A stretch of DNA of 64,000 bases from Methylibium sp. Root1272 (GCF_001425905.1 NZ_LMDY01000014.1:1-64000); one strand, 5' to 3'. Numbered from the stretch's first letter, positions 15,953 through 25,015 are shown. Numbers and translations: made by a program. Notes: generated by a model not told the origin, from the sequence alone.

Positions 15953-17026
15953 ATGTCCACCGCCACCCTGCCCGCGCCGGCGACGCCGCCCGCGCCGATG
16001 AGCGTCTTCGAGCGCTACCTCAGCGTCTGGGTCTTCCTCTGCATCGTGGTCGGCATCGCGCTCGGGCAGTGGCTGCCGGCGCCGTTCCAGGCCATCGGGC
16101 GCATGGAAGTGGCGCAGGTCAATCTGCCGGTGGGCCTGCTGATCTGGGTGATGATCATTCCGATGCTGCTGAAGGTGGACTTCGGCGCACTGGCCGAGGT
16201 TCGGCGGCATTGGCGCGGCATCGGCGTCACGCTGTTCGTCAACTGGGCTGTCAAGCCGTTCTCGATGGCGTTGCTCGCATGGGTGTTCATCCGCCACGTG
16301 TTCGCGCCCTACCTGCCCGCCGATCAGACCGACAGCTACGTGGCCGGCCTGATCCTGCTGGCCGCCGCGCCCTGCACGGCGATGGTGTTCGTATGGAGCC
16401 GGCTCACCGGCGGGCACGCGCTCTTCACGTTGTCGCAGGTGGCACTGAACGACGCCATCATGGTGTTCGCCTTCGCGCCGCTGGTGGCGCTGCTGCTGGG
16501 TCTGTCGGCCATCAGCGTGCCGTGGGACACGCTGATCACGTCGGTCGTGCTCTACATCGTGATGCCGGTCGTGCTGGCGCAGCTGTGGCGCCGCGCGCTG
16601 CTGCGGCGCGGTGCGGGCGCGCTCGACGCCCTGCTGGCCCGCATCGGCCCGTGGTCGATCACCGCGCTGCTCGCGACCCTGGTGCTGTTGTTCGCCTTTC
16701 AGGGCCGTGCCATCCTGCAGCAGCCGCTGGTGATCGCGATGCTGGCGGTGCCGATCCTGATCCAGGTGTTCTTCAACGCCGGCCTCGCCTACTGGCTGAA
16801 CCGGCGGCTCGGTGAATCCCATGCCGTCGCCTGCCCGTCGGCGCTGATCGGTGCCAGCAATTTCTTCGAGCTCGCCGTGGCCGCGGCGATCAGCCTGTTC
16901 GGCTTCGAATCGGGCGCGGCGCTGGCCACCGTGGTGGGCGTGCTGATCGAGGTGCCGGTGATGCTGCTGGTGGTGCGCTGGGTCAACGCCAGCAAGGGCT
17001 GGTACGAGGACGGACAGAAGCCATGA
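15953..17026 (+). CDS. acr3: Arsenite efflux permease of the ACR3 family
   Basis: A 357-residue membrane protein with ten predicted helices. It carries the ACR3 hallmarks: [10 protein letters not shown] near residue 63, the conserved cysteine in [11 protein letters not shown], and the conserved Glu in G-A-S-N-F-F-E-L-A. It exports arsenite (and possibly antimonite) by proton antiport. Its stop overlaps the arsH start (ATGA). It gives the operon a second, reductive route beside the GAPDH/ArsJ route. Confidence 0.93.
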   Translation: MSTATLPAPATPPAPMSVFERYLSVWVFLCIVVGIALGQWLPAPFQAIGRMEVAQVNLPVGLLIWVMIIPMLLKVDFGALAEVRRHWRGIGVTLFVNWAVKPFSMALLAWVFIRHVFAPYLPADQTDSYVAGLILLAAAPCTAMVFVWSRLTGGHALFTLSQVALNDAIMVFAFAPLVALLLGLSAISVPWDTLITSVVLYIVMPVVLAQLWRRALLRRGAGALDALLARIGPWSITALLATLVLLFAFQGRAILQQPLVIAMLAVPILIQVFFNAGLAYWLNRRLGESHAVACPSALIGASNFFELAVAAAISLFGFESGAALATVVGVLIEVPVMLLVVRWVNASKGWYEDGQKP

Positions 17027-17781
17027 CGACAATCCACACCTTGATGAGAGAGGCTGCCGTGTCACTCCCCGACCTGACCCTGCCCAACGTCGACGCGACG
17101 CTGTTCGATACGCCCACCGGCGCCCACCTGAACGGTGCCGGCACGTCGAGCCATGCCCCGCGTTTCCTGCTCCTCTATGGCTCGTTGCGCGAGCGCTCGT
17201 ACAGCAAGCTGCTGACGCTCGAAGCCGCGCGCCTGCTGATCGCCATGGGCGGCGACGTGCGGGTGTTCGATCCCGCCGGCCTGCCCCTGCCCGATGGCGC
17301 ACCGGAGAGCCACCCCAAGGTCCAGGAGCTGCGCGAGGCCGCCGCCTGGGCCGAAGGCATGGTCTGGACCTCTCCCGAACGCCACGGCGCCATGACCGCC
17401 ATCATGAAGGCGCAGATCGACTGGATCCCGCTGAGCGTGGGCGCGGTGCGTCCGACGCAGGGCAAGACCCTCGCGGTGATGCAGGTATCGGGCGGCTCGC
17501 AGTCCTTCAATGCGGTGAACCAGCTGCGCGTGCTGGGGCGCTGGATGCGCATGATCACGATCCCGAACCAGTCTTCGGTCGCGAAGGCCTACCTCGAGTT
17601 CGACGACGCGGGCCGGATGAAGCCCTCGGCCTACTACGAGCGCGTGGTCGATGTGATGGAAGAGCTGATGAAGTTCACGCTGCTGACGCGCGACGTGGCG
17701 CCCTACCTGGCAGACCGCTACAGCGAGCGCAAGGAGAGCGCGGACGCGCTGTCCTTGCGCGTCAGCCAGCGCGCGATCTGA
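17023..17781 (+). CDS. arsH: ArsH, NADPH-dependent FMN reductase / organoarsenical oxidase
   Basis: A 252-residue flavodoxin-like protein with [14 protein letters not shown], the phosphate-binding loop of ArsH, and S-P-E-R-H-G-A-M-T in the FMN-binding region. ArsH oxidises trivalent organoarsenicals to less toxic pentavalent forms. It is the last gene of the operon and is followed by a hairpin at 17785-17808. Confidence 0.93.
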   Translation: MTTIHTLMREAAVSLPDLTLPNVDATLFDTPTGAHLNGAGTSSHAPRFLLLYGSLRERSYSKLLTLEAARLLIAMGGDVRVFDPAGLPLPDGAPESHPKVQELREAAAWAEGMVWTSPERHGAMTAIMKAQIDWIPLSVGAVRPTQGKTLAVMQVSGGSQSFNAVNQLRVLGRWMRMITIPNQSSVAKAYLEFDDAGRMKPSAYYERVVDVMEELMKFTLLTRDVAPYLADRYSERKESADALSLRVSQRAI

Positions 17782-17784
17782 GGC

Positions 17785-17808
17785 GCGATCCGCGACTTTG
17801 CGGGTCGC
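17785..17808 (+). terminator. Probable terminator hairpin of the ars operon
   Basis: GCGATCCGC (17785-17793) pairs fully with GCGGGTCGC (17800-17808), one G-T pair, around a 6-base loop, 3 bases after the arsH stop. The following T-run is weak, so termination may be partial or Rho-assisted. Confidence 0.5.
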
Positions 17809-17922
17809 ACTGTAAGTTTGATCCTCCGGAAGCGACAACGCATTCAAGCGTTGCCGAAGGCCCGATGCGGGCGGCCGGCGCGTTGCGTCCCAACCCCTCT
17901 TCTCGCCTCAGGAGCTACTTCC

Positions 17923-18936
17923 ATGACCCAGCTGGTTCTCTCCGCCGTGGCCGCGGCCTCCGCCCTGTTGACCTCGAGCGCATTCGCGCAATCGCCCGCA
18001 GCGCCGGTCGACCCGAACACCTTCCTGAACCAGTTCGAGTCCACCTTCGGCAAGTTCGAGGGTTTTCGCCGCTCCGGCGCCAAGGGCATCTGCGCGACGG
18101 GCGAATTCGTCGGCTCGGCGGATGCACGCGCGCTGTCCACGGCCTCGGCTTTCAGCGGCAGCCCGGTGCCGGTGGTGGCGCGCTTCTCGGTGGGCGGCGC
18201 CAACCCGAAGGCACCGGACAACGCAAGGTCACAGCGCAACCTGGCCCTGCAGTTCAACCTGCCCAACGGCGAGCAATGGCAGATGGGCAACATCTCGGCG
18301 CCGGTGTTCGGTGCGTCGTCGCCGCAGCAGTTCTTCGGCCGCCTGGCTTCGCTGCAACCCGACCCGGCCACCAAGATGCCGGACGCGGCCAAGGTCAAGG
18401 CCTTCGCCGAGGCCAACCCCGAAGTGCTGCTGCAGGGCAAGTACTTCGCGTCGCAGCCGGTGCCGGCCAGCTTCGGCACGGTCAACTACTGGGGCGTGCA
18501 CGCCTTCGGCTTCGTCAACGCCGGCGGAACCCGGCAGTTCGGGAAATGGATCTTCGAACCCGTCGGTGGGCTCCAGGGCCTGACGGACGACGAAGCCAAG
18601 GCCAAGGGGCCTGCCTTCCTGTTCGACGACCTGCGCCAACGCGTGAAGGACGGCAAGGTCGCATTCAACTTCAACCTCGAGCTGGCCCAGGGCGACGACA
18701 AGATCGACAGCGCCACCGTGCCGCTGCCGGAAGGCCGCAAGAAGGTGAATCTGGGCTTGCTGAAGATCACCTCCGTGGCGGAAGACGGCGGCGGCGAATG
18801 CCTGACGATCACCTACAACCCGATGGTGCTGCCCAAGGGCGTGGAGCCGTCCGGCGACCCGATGCTCGCGGCCCGTGCCGCCCCGTACGCGGTCGGGCTG
18901 GGTCGGCGCCTGACGGAGGGGGCGAAGCAGCAGTAG
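17923..18936 (+). CDS. Secreted catalase-related peroxidase
   Basis: A 337-residue protein of the catalase fold, shorter than true catalases (about 480 or more). A signal peptide (to about A-F-A-Q-S) sends it to the periplasm. It has V-A-R-F-S-V-G-G-A-N-P-K-A-P-D, the family version of the catalase substrate-side motif, and W-G-V-H-A-F-G-F-V-N. Such proteins are haem peroxidases using organic substrates with H2O2 rather than strong catalases. AGGAG precedes the ATG. It follows the ars operon but has its own leader, so joint regulation is not evident. Confidence 0.87.
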   Translation: MTQLVLSAVAAASALLTSSAFAQSPAAPVDPNTFLNQFESTFGKFEGFRRSGAKGICATGEFVGSADARALSTASAFSGSPVPVVARFSVGGANPKAPDNARSQRNLALQFNLPNGEQWQMGNISAPVFGASSPQQFFGRLASLQPDPATKMPDAAKVKAFAEANPEVLLQGKYFASQPVPASFGTVNYWGVHAFGFVNAGGTRQFGKWIFEPVGGLQGLTDDEAKAKGPAFLFDDLRQRVKDGKVAFNFNLELAQGDDKIDSATVPLPEGRKKVNLGLLKITSVAEDGGGECLTITYNPMVLPKGVEPSGDPMLAARAAPYAVGLGRRLTEGAKQQ

Positions 18937-18973
18937 TGCGCATCGAGGCCCCGCCGTCGCAGGCCATACCCCC

Positions 18974-19008
18974 AAGAAAAAAGCACCTGGCGTCTCTGCC
19001 AGGTGCTT
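18974..19008 (-). terminator. Terminator downstream of the tRNA-Val locus
   Basis: AAGCACCTGGC (18981-18991) and GCCAGGTGCTT (18998-19008) form a perfect 11-bp stem with a 6-base loop. On the minus strand it is followed by a T-run (A-run 18974-18982 on the plus strand). It terminates the minus-strand tRNA-Val and may also stop the plus-strand peroxidase transcript. Confidence 0.85.
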
Positions 19009-19025
19009 GTTCTTCCTACCGGATT

Positions 19026-19075
19026 TGGTAGGCGCGATTGGACTCGAACCAACGACCCCCACCATGTCAAGGTGG
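19026..19075 (-). pseudogene. 3' half of tRNA-Val(GAC): attachment-site copy at the ICE end
   Basis: Read on the minus strand, this is anticodon arm CCACC-TTGACAT-GGTGG (anticodon GAC), variable loop, T-arm GTTGG-TTCGAGT-CCAAT, the 3' acceptor strand CGCGCCT, and ACCA. The 5' half (acceptor strand AGGCGCG and the D-arm) is missing: the sequence beyond 19075 is unrelated. The native tRNA terminator lies on the left. This is what remains at one end when an element integrates at the anticodon-arm region of a tRNA gene. The intact tRNA should be at the other end, outside the window. Confidence 0.85.
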
Positions 19076-19208
19076 GAAAGCGGGACTTTCCGGGATCTCC
19101 GGAGATGCAACTTTTATAGGAGAAAGTGACATCGGAGGTCCCGCGAGGTCTCCTAAAATCCACCCCAGTTTTTGGTACTTTTTTGGTACCTTGCCATCAG
19201 GGGTAGGT

Positions 19209-20381
19209 ATGGCCGTCCGCATAGACACAGTCGCGTCGCGCGAGAAGCTGAAGCCTCGGCGAGGTCCTTACTGGCACCGGGTGCTGAAGGGTTGCCACGT
19301 TGGCTACCGGAAGATGTCCGCCACCGGACACGGATCCTGGCTCGCTCGGGCACGCGACGAAGAGGCTTCCGTGCAGCACTTGTACAAGCCCCTCGGCGAG
19401 TTTCTCGAGCTCGCTGACCACTTGCGCTTCGACGCTGCCGCGAAGGCCGCCCAGGCTTGGTTCGAGCATCTGGGGCGAGGCGGGAACACCAATGGTTCGA
19501 CAGTGGCGGATGCGTGCTCCCGGTACGTGAAGCACCTTCGCGCCCACAAGACCGACCGCGCGGCCGACGATGTCGACGCGCGCTTCAAAAACTACGTGCT
19601 GAACAACCGCAGGTTGGCATCGACTGAGCTGACGAAGTTGACACCATCTCAGCTGGAGGCCTGGCGCAAGGCCCTGAGGGAGTTGCCGACGCGCAGCGGC
19701 GGCCGTCGTGGCGAACTGAGGTCGGAGAGCACCCTGAATCGCGACATGACCTGCTTCCGTGCCGCGTTGAACCTAGCATTTCTGGACGGCCTCGTCACCA
19801 GCGACTTTGCATGGCGCAGCAAGCTCCGACCGATCAAGAACGCCGACAGGCGGCGTGAGCTGTACCTCGACCGATCCCAGCGGCTCATGTTCATCGAGAA
19901 GGCCCCCGCGGACCTCGCCGCTTTCCTGCGCGGCCTATGCCAGTTGCCTCTTCGGCCAGGGGCGCTGGCTAAGCTGACCGCAGGCGACTACGACAAGCGC
20001 CTCAAGGTCCTCAAGGTCGGCCAGGACAAGGCGGGCAAGGATCGGCGGATCAAGATGCCCGATGTCACCGCGGCCTTTTTCGAGGATGCCTGCAAGGACA
20101 AGCTGCCATCGGCCCCGCTGCTTGCGCGTGCCGATGGCAAGGCCTGGAACAAGGATGCCTGGAAAGGTCCGGTCAAAGAAGCTGTGGTGGCTGCCAAGCT
20201 CCCCGAGGGGACAACTGCCTACACCCTGCGTCATAGCGTCATCAGCGATCTGGTGCACGACGGACTCGACCTGCTAACCGTGGCGCAAATCTCGGGGACC
20301 AGCGTCGCCATGATCGAACGCCACTACGGGCACCTGCGAAGCGAAGTCGCGGCAAGCGCTTTGGCCAAGCTTGCTTTGTAA
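19209..20381 (+). CDS. int: Tyrosine recombinase / ICE integrase
   Basis: A 390-residue phage-type integrase. The catalytic set is R249 (L-R-P-G-A-L), R341 in A-Y-T-L-R-H-S (Tyr338 stands where the first His of HxxR is usual) and nucleophile Y373 in E-R-H-Y-G-H. The N-terminal half has the SAM-like core-binding fold region (T-V-A-D-A-C-S-R-Y). The start is the ATG at 19209; the frame extends back into the att fragment but that part is noncoding. It lies 134 bases from the tRNA fragment and would catalyse insertion into and excision from tRNA-Val. Confidence 0.92.
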   Translation: MAVRIDTVASREKLKPRRGPYWHRVLKGCHVGYRKMSATGHGSWLARARDEEASVQHLYKPLGEFLELADHLRFDAAAKAAQAWFEHLGRGGNTNGSTVADACSRYVKHLRAHKTDRAADDVDARFKNYVLNNRRLASTELTKLTPSQLEAWRKALRELPTRSGGRRGELRSESTLNRDMTCFRAALNLAFLDGLVTSDFAWRSKLRPIKNADRRRELYLDRSQRLMFIEKAPADLAAFLRGLCQLPLRPGALAKLTAGDYDKRLKVLKVGQDKAGKDRRIKMPDVTAAFFEDACKDKLPSAPLLARADGKAWNKDAWKGPVKEAVVAAKLPEGTTAYTLRHSVISDLVHDGLDLLTVAQISGTSVAMIERHYGHLRSEVAASALAKLAL

Positions 20382-20396
20382 GTCGCCCGCTCGCCT

Positions 20397-20459
20397 CTAC
20401 GTTGTGGGCGTCATCACAGCAGTTGGTGCGAGCTTACGGGGGCGCAGCGTCCAACGTAG
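20397..20459. other. 8-bp inverted repeat between int and the convergent subtilase gene
   Basis: CTACGTTG (20397-20404) and CAACGTAG (20452-20459) flank 47 bases between two convergent genes. It could be part of a bidirectional terminator or a recombination-accessory site near the integrase. No T-run is seen. Confidence 0.35.
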
Positions 20460-20527
20460 GGTCAAGGCGAGTGCACCGACATTCGGGAAAGAGTAAAGAC
20501 CCGTGCCGCCGCTGTTCATGCGTCTCG

Positions 20528-22747
20528 TCACCAAGACGACAACGGCAGAGAGATCACCGGTTCCAGCGCCTGCAGATCAATGTGCGACTGAAGAATCTGG
20601 TCGTACAGGTCAGCGTGCCGCGGCGCGCGCAAGGTCAACACCAATGCGTAGCGAATGCGATCGGCGCCAGACGTCGGAGCGCCTGCATCACGTGCGTTGT
20701 AGTGGACGTCGAAGACCGACTGCTTCAGGCTCGATGCCAGGAACCGCTTCGAGGCGTGCAAGACCGTTTCCCACTTGTGCAGGTCGGCGCGTTGCTCTTC
20801 CTCAGTCCGCCACTGATTCGCCGGAAAAAACGTCGCGCTGGTCGCGTTCTGGCTGTCCGGCTTGCGTTTGTCGACATTCGGTCGGAAAGTGATGCCCAAA
20901 CCTGCCTTGGTGTACGCACTCGCGTCCTGGGGGTCCACCGCGCTGGCATAGCAGAACGTTGCGGTCAACTCGACCCTGCCCTGCATGGCCGCAATTGGCA
21001 ACGGCACAGGTGCCCTCAAAAACTTTCCCGGACGCAATTCACCTTGATAAATGATCCGCGCCACGCCCTCACCGCAGGTGATGAGGCTGTCCAAGTCGGC
21101 AGGCACCCTGCCCCAGCCCACGTGTGCCGCATCTTCAAGCTCGTGCGTCTCGCAGCCATGAACCAACAACGCCTTGATCGCAAGCGGTGAGACCTCGTTG
21201 CCCAAGATCGCGCGGATGCCAACGGCTGATCGCAGGGCGAGCGGCGCGGCGAAGCTCGTTCCTTGAGCGCCCGCCAAGGCCAGCTGGAGACCTGGTGCGG
21301 CGATGTGAAACAGTTCGCGTGGTGAGCCCCCGAACGCGAGCAGATCAGGCTTGCGACGGCCAGGGCTGCGTCCGGGGCCGATCGCGCTATACGCTGCCTT
21401 GGACCAGCCATCGCTTGAGCGATCGGCTGCCCCGACCGACAGCGCATTCACGCTGTCTGCGGGCACTTGAATCCGGTTCAGTCCTTCAGTCGCATCACCT
21501 TGTCCGTTGTTGCCCACGGCCACCGTCATCAAGGTCTCGCCGTCGCTCAAGATGTTGTCAATGACGGCAGTCCAAGCATGGACGTCGCTGTCCTCGACGC
21601 ATAGCTCGGGACCCAGACTGAGGTTGATGAACTGGTAGGACCGCGACAGCAGCACCGCCTCGACATGGCCCAAGGTCCTGTACAGGTCGTAGGCGCTTTC
21701 TCCATCCGACAGCGTGTCGAGCACGCGGTGATGGTCGACGGGCGCATAGGCTCGCTCGGCCCTGCCGCCAGGCTCGATCGCGCCGAAGAGCAGCGCCGAG
21801 GTCACGCCGAGACCGTGGGCGGCATAGTCCGCCACGGGCGCGGCATCAGGGTCTGACTCGTGATACCGGCGCAGGTGATCGCCAAGCAGATGGTCTTCGG
21901 GCAACCCACCATCGAGCACCGCGACCTTGGGTTCGCGCGACAGAGGCGGCGCATCCGGCATCCGAAAACCTTGCGGCACAGCCACGGCCCGCGTCATCGG
22001 CCTTGCAGAACGCAACTTGGGCATGTCTCTCACGACACGCATCATCGAAAACTGTGCCAAACGGCGAAGGTTTGTGCGTTCTCCTTCGACCGGCAGGAAG
22101 AGCAGCCGACCGGCTTCGAACTCGAACGATGCGTTGACCTCGAACTCGCACATCGATGCAAACTCATCAAACTGAGCCCGAAGGCGACGTGTGCTCGCGT
22201 CCATGGGGACATGCAGACCCACCTCAAACACCGTTGCGCCACGGCTCGCCGCAGGCCGAATGCGATCGCTGGCATCCATGGCGCTGAACGATTCAATCTG
22301 CGCGAATTGCATCGCCGGTTTGGACCCTTCTTCCAACTCACGCGCAAGCACGGCAAAGCGAGCCAGAGCCGCGCGCTTGCCCGCAACCAGCAGCTGCGTG
22401 GTGTCCGCCTCTGCGGCAGCGCTCGCAACGGCCAGGCCGCGCGGTCGCACGCGCTGGGTCCGACTACCCACCGTCTCGAGCTCCACGGTGCGCAGAAGCT
22501 CCCGAGGGAAGTAGCTCTTGGCCAAGTACGCTGGATGCAAGGTGAACTTGGCCACTGCCATGTCTTCGTAGCACGCCGAAGCGGGCAGCGCTTCGAAGTT
22601 GCGGCTTGCCGCCTCGATCTGCGGAATCAGCACCGCCTGGTTCGATGCCAAGTCATAGGGATGGGCTTTGGTGCCAGGCTCACGGCGAGGCGCCTCAATC
22701 GGATAGGTAAGCCGTTCGCCTTTGCCGATCAAGTACCTGGTCGCCAT
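20528..22747 (-). CDS. Subtilisin-like serine protease of an ATPase-subtilase defence pair (IetS-like)
   Basis: A 739-residue S8-family protease without a signal peptide, so cytoplasmic. The catalytic triad is visible: D279 (V-A-V-L-D-G-G), H311 (Y-A-A-H-G-L-G-V) and S498 (Q-G-T-S-F-A-A-P), with oxyanion N413 in V-A-V-G-N-N-G. A 260-residue N-terminal domain and a 200-residue C-terminal domain have no recognisable family. Its ATG directly follows the stop of the AAA ATPase gene (TAAATG), so the two are translationally coupled. Such cytoplasmic subtilases paired with an AAA ATPase form known antiphage (ietAS-type) systems. The target protein is unknown. Confidence 0.85.
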   Translation of the reverse strand: MATRYLIGKGERLTYPIEAPRREPGTKAHPYDLASNQAVLIPQIEAASRNFEALPASACYEDMAVAKFTLHPAYLAKSYFPRELLRTVELETVGSRTQRVRPRGLAVASAAAEADTTQLLVAGKRAALARFAVLARELEEGSKPAMQFAQIESFSAMDASDRIRPAASRGATVFEVGLHVPMDASTRRLRAQFDEFASMCEFEVNASFEFEAGRLLFLPVEGERTNLRRLAQFSMMRVVRDMPKLRSARPMTRAVAVPQGFRMPDAPPLSREPKVAVLDGGLPEDHLLGDHLRRYHESDPDAAPVADYAAHGLGVTSALLFGAIEPGGRAERAYAPVDHHRVLDTLSDGESAYDLYRTLGHVEAVLLSRSYQFINLSLGPELCVEDSDVHAWTAVIDNILSDGETLMTVAVGNNGQGDATEGLNRIQVPADSVNALSVGAADRSSDGWSKAAYSAIGPGRSPGRRKPDLLAFGGSPRELFHIAAPGLQLALAGAQGTSFAAPLALRSAVGIRAILGNEVSPLAIKALLVHGCETHELEDAAHVGWGRVPADLDSLITCGEGVARIIYQGELRPGKFLRAPVPLPIAAMQGRVELTATFCYASAVDPQDASAYTKAGLGITFRPNVDKRKPDSQNATSATFFPANQWRTEEEQRADLHKWETVLHASKRFLASSLKQSVFDVHYNARDAGAPTSGADRIRYALVLTLRAPRHADLYDQILQSHIDLQALEPVISLPLSSW

Positions 22748-23902
22748 TTACTTCATCCCTCTGCCGCGCCGCGGCGATGGACCGGCGTGCTTGCGGATGG
22801 TGTCCCGCGCGACGCCGGTCAGTCTGCTAATTTCTTGGTGGGTGTGCTTACCCGCTTTGGCCATTTCCACGGCCAGAGTCAAACGCTCAACCTTGGACTT
22901 CATGCCAAGGTCTGCCCCGACCATCGCGCTCACCAGCTCCTCGTCGGGCGCGTGCCGCAGCGCATGGCCCCGGCGCAACGTAGTCACCGCGCGCTCCACG
23001 TCCGACAGTGAGCGGCCCTTCAGACTGGTGGCAATCGTGTCGATCCACTGCCCGAGCGCTTCCGTGTCCGGGCCTAGAAAGCGGCGCACTGCCTGCACCG
23101 TCAGTTCGGTGTCGGGTGCGCTGAAGCGCAGCTCCGCGTCGAACCGACGCCAGAGCGCCGGGTCGATCAACTCCGGATGGTTGGTGGCTGCCAAGAGCAG
23201 GCCTGTGTCCGGCCAGTGGTCGACCTCCTGCAGAATCACGGTGACCAGCCGCTTTAGCTCGCCAATGTCTGATTCATCGCTTCGCCGCTTGGCAATCGAG
23301 TCGATCTCATCAAGAAGCAAGATTGCGGAGTGCCGCTTGGCATAGTCCAGCGCGGCTCGCAAGTTCGCCCCGGTCTTGCCGAGCATGCTGCTCATCACCG
23401 TGGTGAGGTCGAGGACCCACAGGGGCTTGCCTAGCCGGCTAGCGATCCAGCGGGCCGACATCGTTTTTCCGAGGCCCGGGGGGCCCACAAGGATCGCCGA
23501 TCGCGTAGGCGCCAAGCCCCTCGCCAGCAGGGTCTCCCTCGCCTGCCGCTCTTGAATGATGGACTCGACCTGGCGCAGCAGGCCCGACGGAAGTAGCGGG
23601 ACGCTCATCCCGCCGCGGTCGTCGAATTCCTTGAGCAACTCCAAGCGGGAGTCACGGTCCAGCGGAACGCCGGCGCCTGGTGCTTGCTCGGACAGCGACT
23701 CGCGCCGAAGCGCGCCTGACCCCGAGCGCGTCTGGATGGATTTAAGACTCAGGTTTAGCTGCTCGGCCAGCTCTGGGTGCCGCTGGCGATACTTACGCAC
23801 CAAGCGCCCAAGCAGCAGGCGCACATCCTCCTCCGACTGCTGAACCGCCAGCTTCGCCAGAGTGGCAAAATCACTCTCGAATTCCTTCAGATCGTCAGAC
23901 AC
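22748..23902 (-). CDS. AAA ATPase of the same defence pair, with C-terminal HTH (IetA-like)
   Basis: A 384-residue AAA+ ATPase. Walker A is G140-P-P-G-L-G-K-T147, Walker B L-L-L-D-E-I-D (195-201), sensor A-A-T-N-H-P (238-243), and a likely arginine finger in A-L-W-R-R-F-D. An alpha-helical N-terminal part (1-110) precedes it. The last 30 residues, H-Q-E-I-S-R-L-T-G-V-A-R-D-T-I-R-K-H (355-372), look like a resolvase-type helix-turn-helix, so the ATPase may bind DNA. It is the first gene of the pair and shares a promoter at 23946-23975. Confidence 0.85.
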   Translation of the reverse strand: MSDDLKEFESDFATLAKLAVQQSEEDVRLLLGRLVRKYRQRHPELAEQLNLSLKSIQTRSGSGALRRESLSEQAPGAGVPLDRDSRLELLKEFDDRGGMSVPLLPSGLLRQVESIIQERQARETLLARGLAPTRSAILVGPPGLGKTMSARWIASRLGKPLWVLDLTTVMSSMLGKTGANLRAALDYAKRHSAILLLDEIDSIAKRRSDESDIGELKRLVTVILQEVDHWPDTGLLLAATNHPELIDPALWRRFDAELRFSAPDTELTVQAVRRFLGPDTEALGQWIDTIATSLKGRSLSDVERAVTTLRRGHALRHAPDEELVSAMVGADLGMKSKVERLTLAVEMAKAGKHTHQEISRLTGVARDTIRKHAGPSPRRGRGMK

Positions 23903-24433
23903 AGGCTCGTAAGAGAAGAATCACTCTGGTAAGCGCCAGACCGCCAATATGGCGAAGTTTATGACGAAAAATCAAGTCTCGTCAGATTTGTTTTTGACTC
24001 GCGGACTTCAGCGTGCCCGCGCTGTCCCGCCCGGCTCCCCAAAAGCAGATGGCCCATGACCCCGGGGCACTAAGTCGCCATCGAGCCAGGCTCCAAGCTG
24101 GTGACCGCCTTCGACCACCTGACCGGCGAAAGTCCCAGGATCAACTGAGGGCAGACAACTGGGTTGCCGATCCGCTGCAAGGCCAGACGCCGCTCGCGCA
24201 GGCGATCGACGGCGCCAAAGGAGTTGGAAACAACCTCTTCCACGACGGTGGTCGGACTATTACTCCCCGCAAGCCGGCCGGCCCGTCGCTGAGCCCAGCG
24301 GCCTACGCTTGGCGGGTCTCACGCCTGCACAGCGCTCAACTTCGCCACCCGGCGAGATTTGCAAGCAAATCAAGCAGCCCAGAGAGTGGCTCGTCCGCCT
24401 ACAGTGCGTTTACCGACTAGCCGAGGGACACCC
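23903..24433. other. 531-base region between the defence pair and the AlpA-like gene
   Basis: Apart from the promoter at 23946-23975, no gene is supported. Open frames on the plus strand here (for example 24013-24420) have no recognisable domain and shift frame relative to short protein-like stretches (such as E-P-G-S-K-L-V-T-A-F-D-H-L-T-G-E-S near 24080-24130). This suggests decayed coding sequence. Confidence 0.5.
23942..23975 (-). promoter_or_regulatory. Promoter of the ATPase-subtilase pair with a dyad over the -10
   Basis: On the minus strand, TTGATT (23970-23975) and CATATT (23946-23951) are separated by 18 bases, a plausible sigma-70 promoter 44 bases upstream of the start. The -10 lies inside the dyad CGCCA-N3-TGGCG (23942-23954). 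This could be an operator, possibly for the ATPase's own HTH. Confidence 0.45.
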
Positions 24434-24661
24434 ATGGAGCGCTCACTGCAAGCGACCGCCGACCTCGACGACAACTCGCCGTCGCTCTTGCTTCGACTGC
24501 CTGCAGTCATGAAGTTGACAGGACTCGGCAGGTCCACGATCTACCGCATGGTTTCGGAGCGACGCTTCCCCTGCCCGGTACGCATTACGAAGCGCGCTGT
24601 CGCCTGGAGACGTGTGGACCTGGATCAGTGGAGCGACACCCGCCCGGCAGCTACGCACTGA
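24434..24661 (+). CDS. AlpA-like small DNA-binding regulator
   Basis: A 75-residue protein with a MerR-like helix-turn-helix: R-L-P-A-V-M-K-L-T-G-L-G-R-S-T-I-Y-R-M followed by F-P-C-P-V-R-I and V-A-W-R-R-V-D-L-D-Q-W, the full AlpA signature. AlpA-type proteins next to integrases often act as excision factors or regulators of excision. Here it lies 4 kb from int. Its end overlaps by 11 bases the 3' end of the opposite-strand membrane protein gene. Confidence 0.85.
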   Translation: MERSLQATADLDDNSPSLLLRLPAVMKLTGLGRSTIYRMVSERRFPCPVRITKRAVAWRRVDLDQWSDTRPAATH

Positions 24662-24965
24662 GGAATGCCGCCAGCTTCAATGCGTAGCCGAACGCGAGCG
24701 CGAGCAGGATCCAGCGCCCCCAGCGCCAGGTGGTGAAGTGGTAGCGGTGGTTCTCGCCCACGGCTCGAACTGCACGGCGCACCGCGGCGACGCCGCACCA
24801 CGCCAACGCGCACTGGCCCGCCAGCCCGAGCGGCACCGACAGAACAAGCAGCCAGGCCGCCCACACCGCGGGCCAGGCGACAGCATCGACGAGCGCAAGC
24901 GCCCGACGCCCCGGCCAGACGTGGACGTCGGGTGGTGGCGCCCGCGCAAAGATCACCCACATCAT
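24651..24965 (-). CDS. Hypothetical inner-membrane protein downstream of parB
   Basis: A 104-residue protein with about three hydrophobic segments (V-A-W-P-A-V-W-A-A-W-L-L-V; L-G-L-A-G-Q-C-A-L-A-W; I-L-L-A-L-A-F-G-Y-A-L). The start at 24965 (ATGATG) has an excellent GAGGGG site. It lies 50 bases after the ParB-like gene on the same strand, so it is probably co-transcribed. No function is recognised; similarly placed small membrane proteins occur in related conjugative elements. Confidence 0.6.
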   Translation of the reverse strand: MMWVIFARAPPPDVHVWPGRRALALVDAVAWPAVWAAWLLVLSVPLGLAGQCALAWCGVAAVRRAVRAVGENHRYHFTTWRWGRWILLALAFGYALKLAAFLSA

Positions 24966-25015
24966 CGTCCCCTCTTGCGGGCAGGCGATGGACCTCGCCT
25001 GCCCGGGTTCGCCTG

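Noticed and set aside
16015-16290. Second, minus-strand arsenic gene inside acr3
   Set aside because: Only a shadow frame; acr3 has conserved Cys and Glu motifs on the plus strand.
20402-21190. Plus-strand frame of 262 codons opposite the subtilase
   Set aside because: Shadow of the subtilase gene, whose catalytic Ser/His/Asp blocks are clear on the other strand.
24013-24420. Open frame of 135 codons upstream of the AlpA-like gene
   Set aside because: No recognisable family, no ribosome site, and protein-like stretches lie in different frames; treated as decayed sequence.
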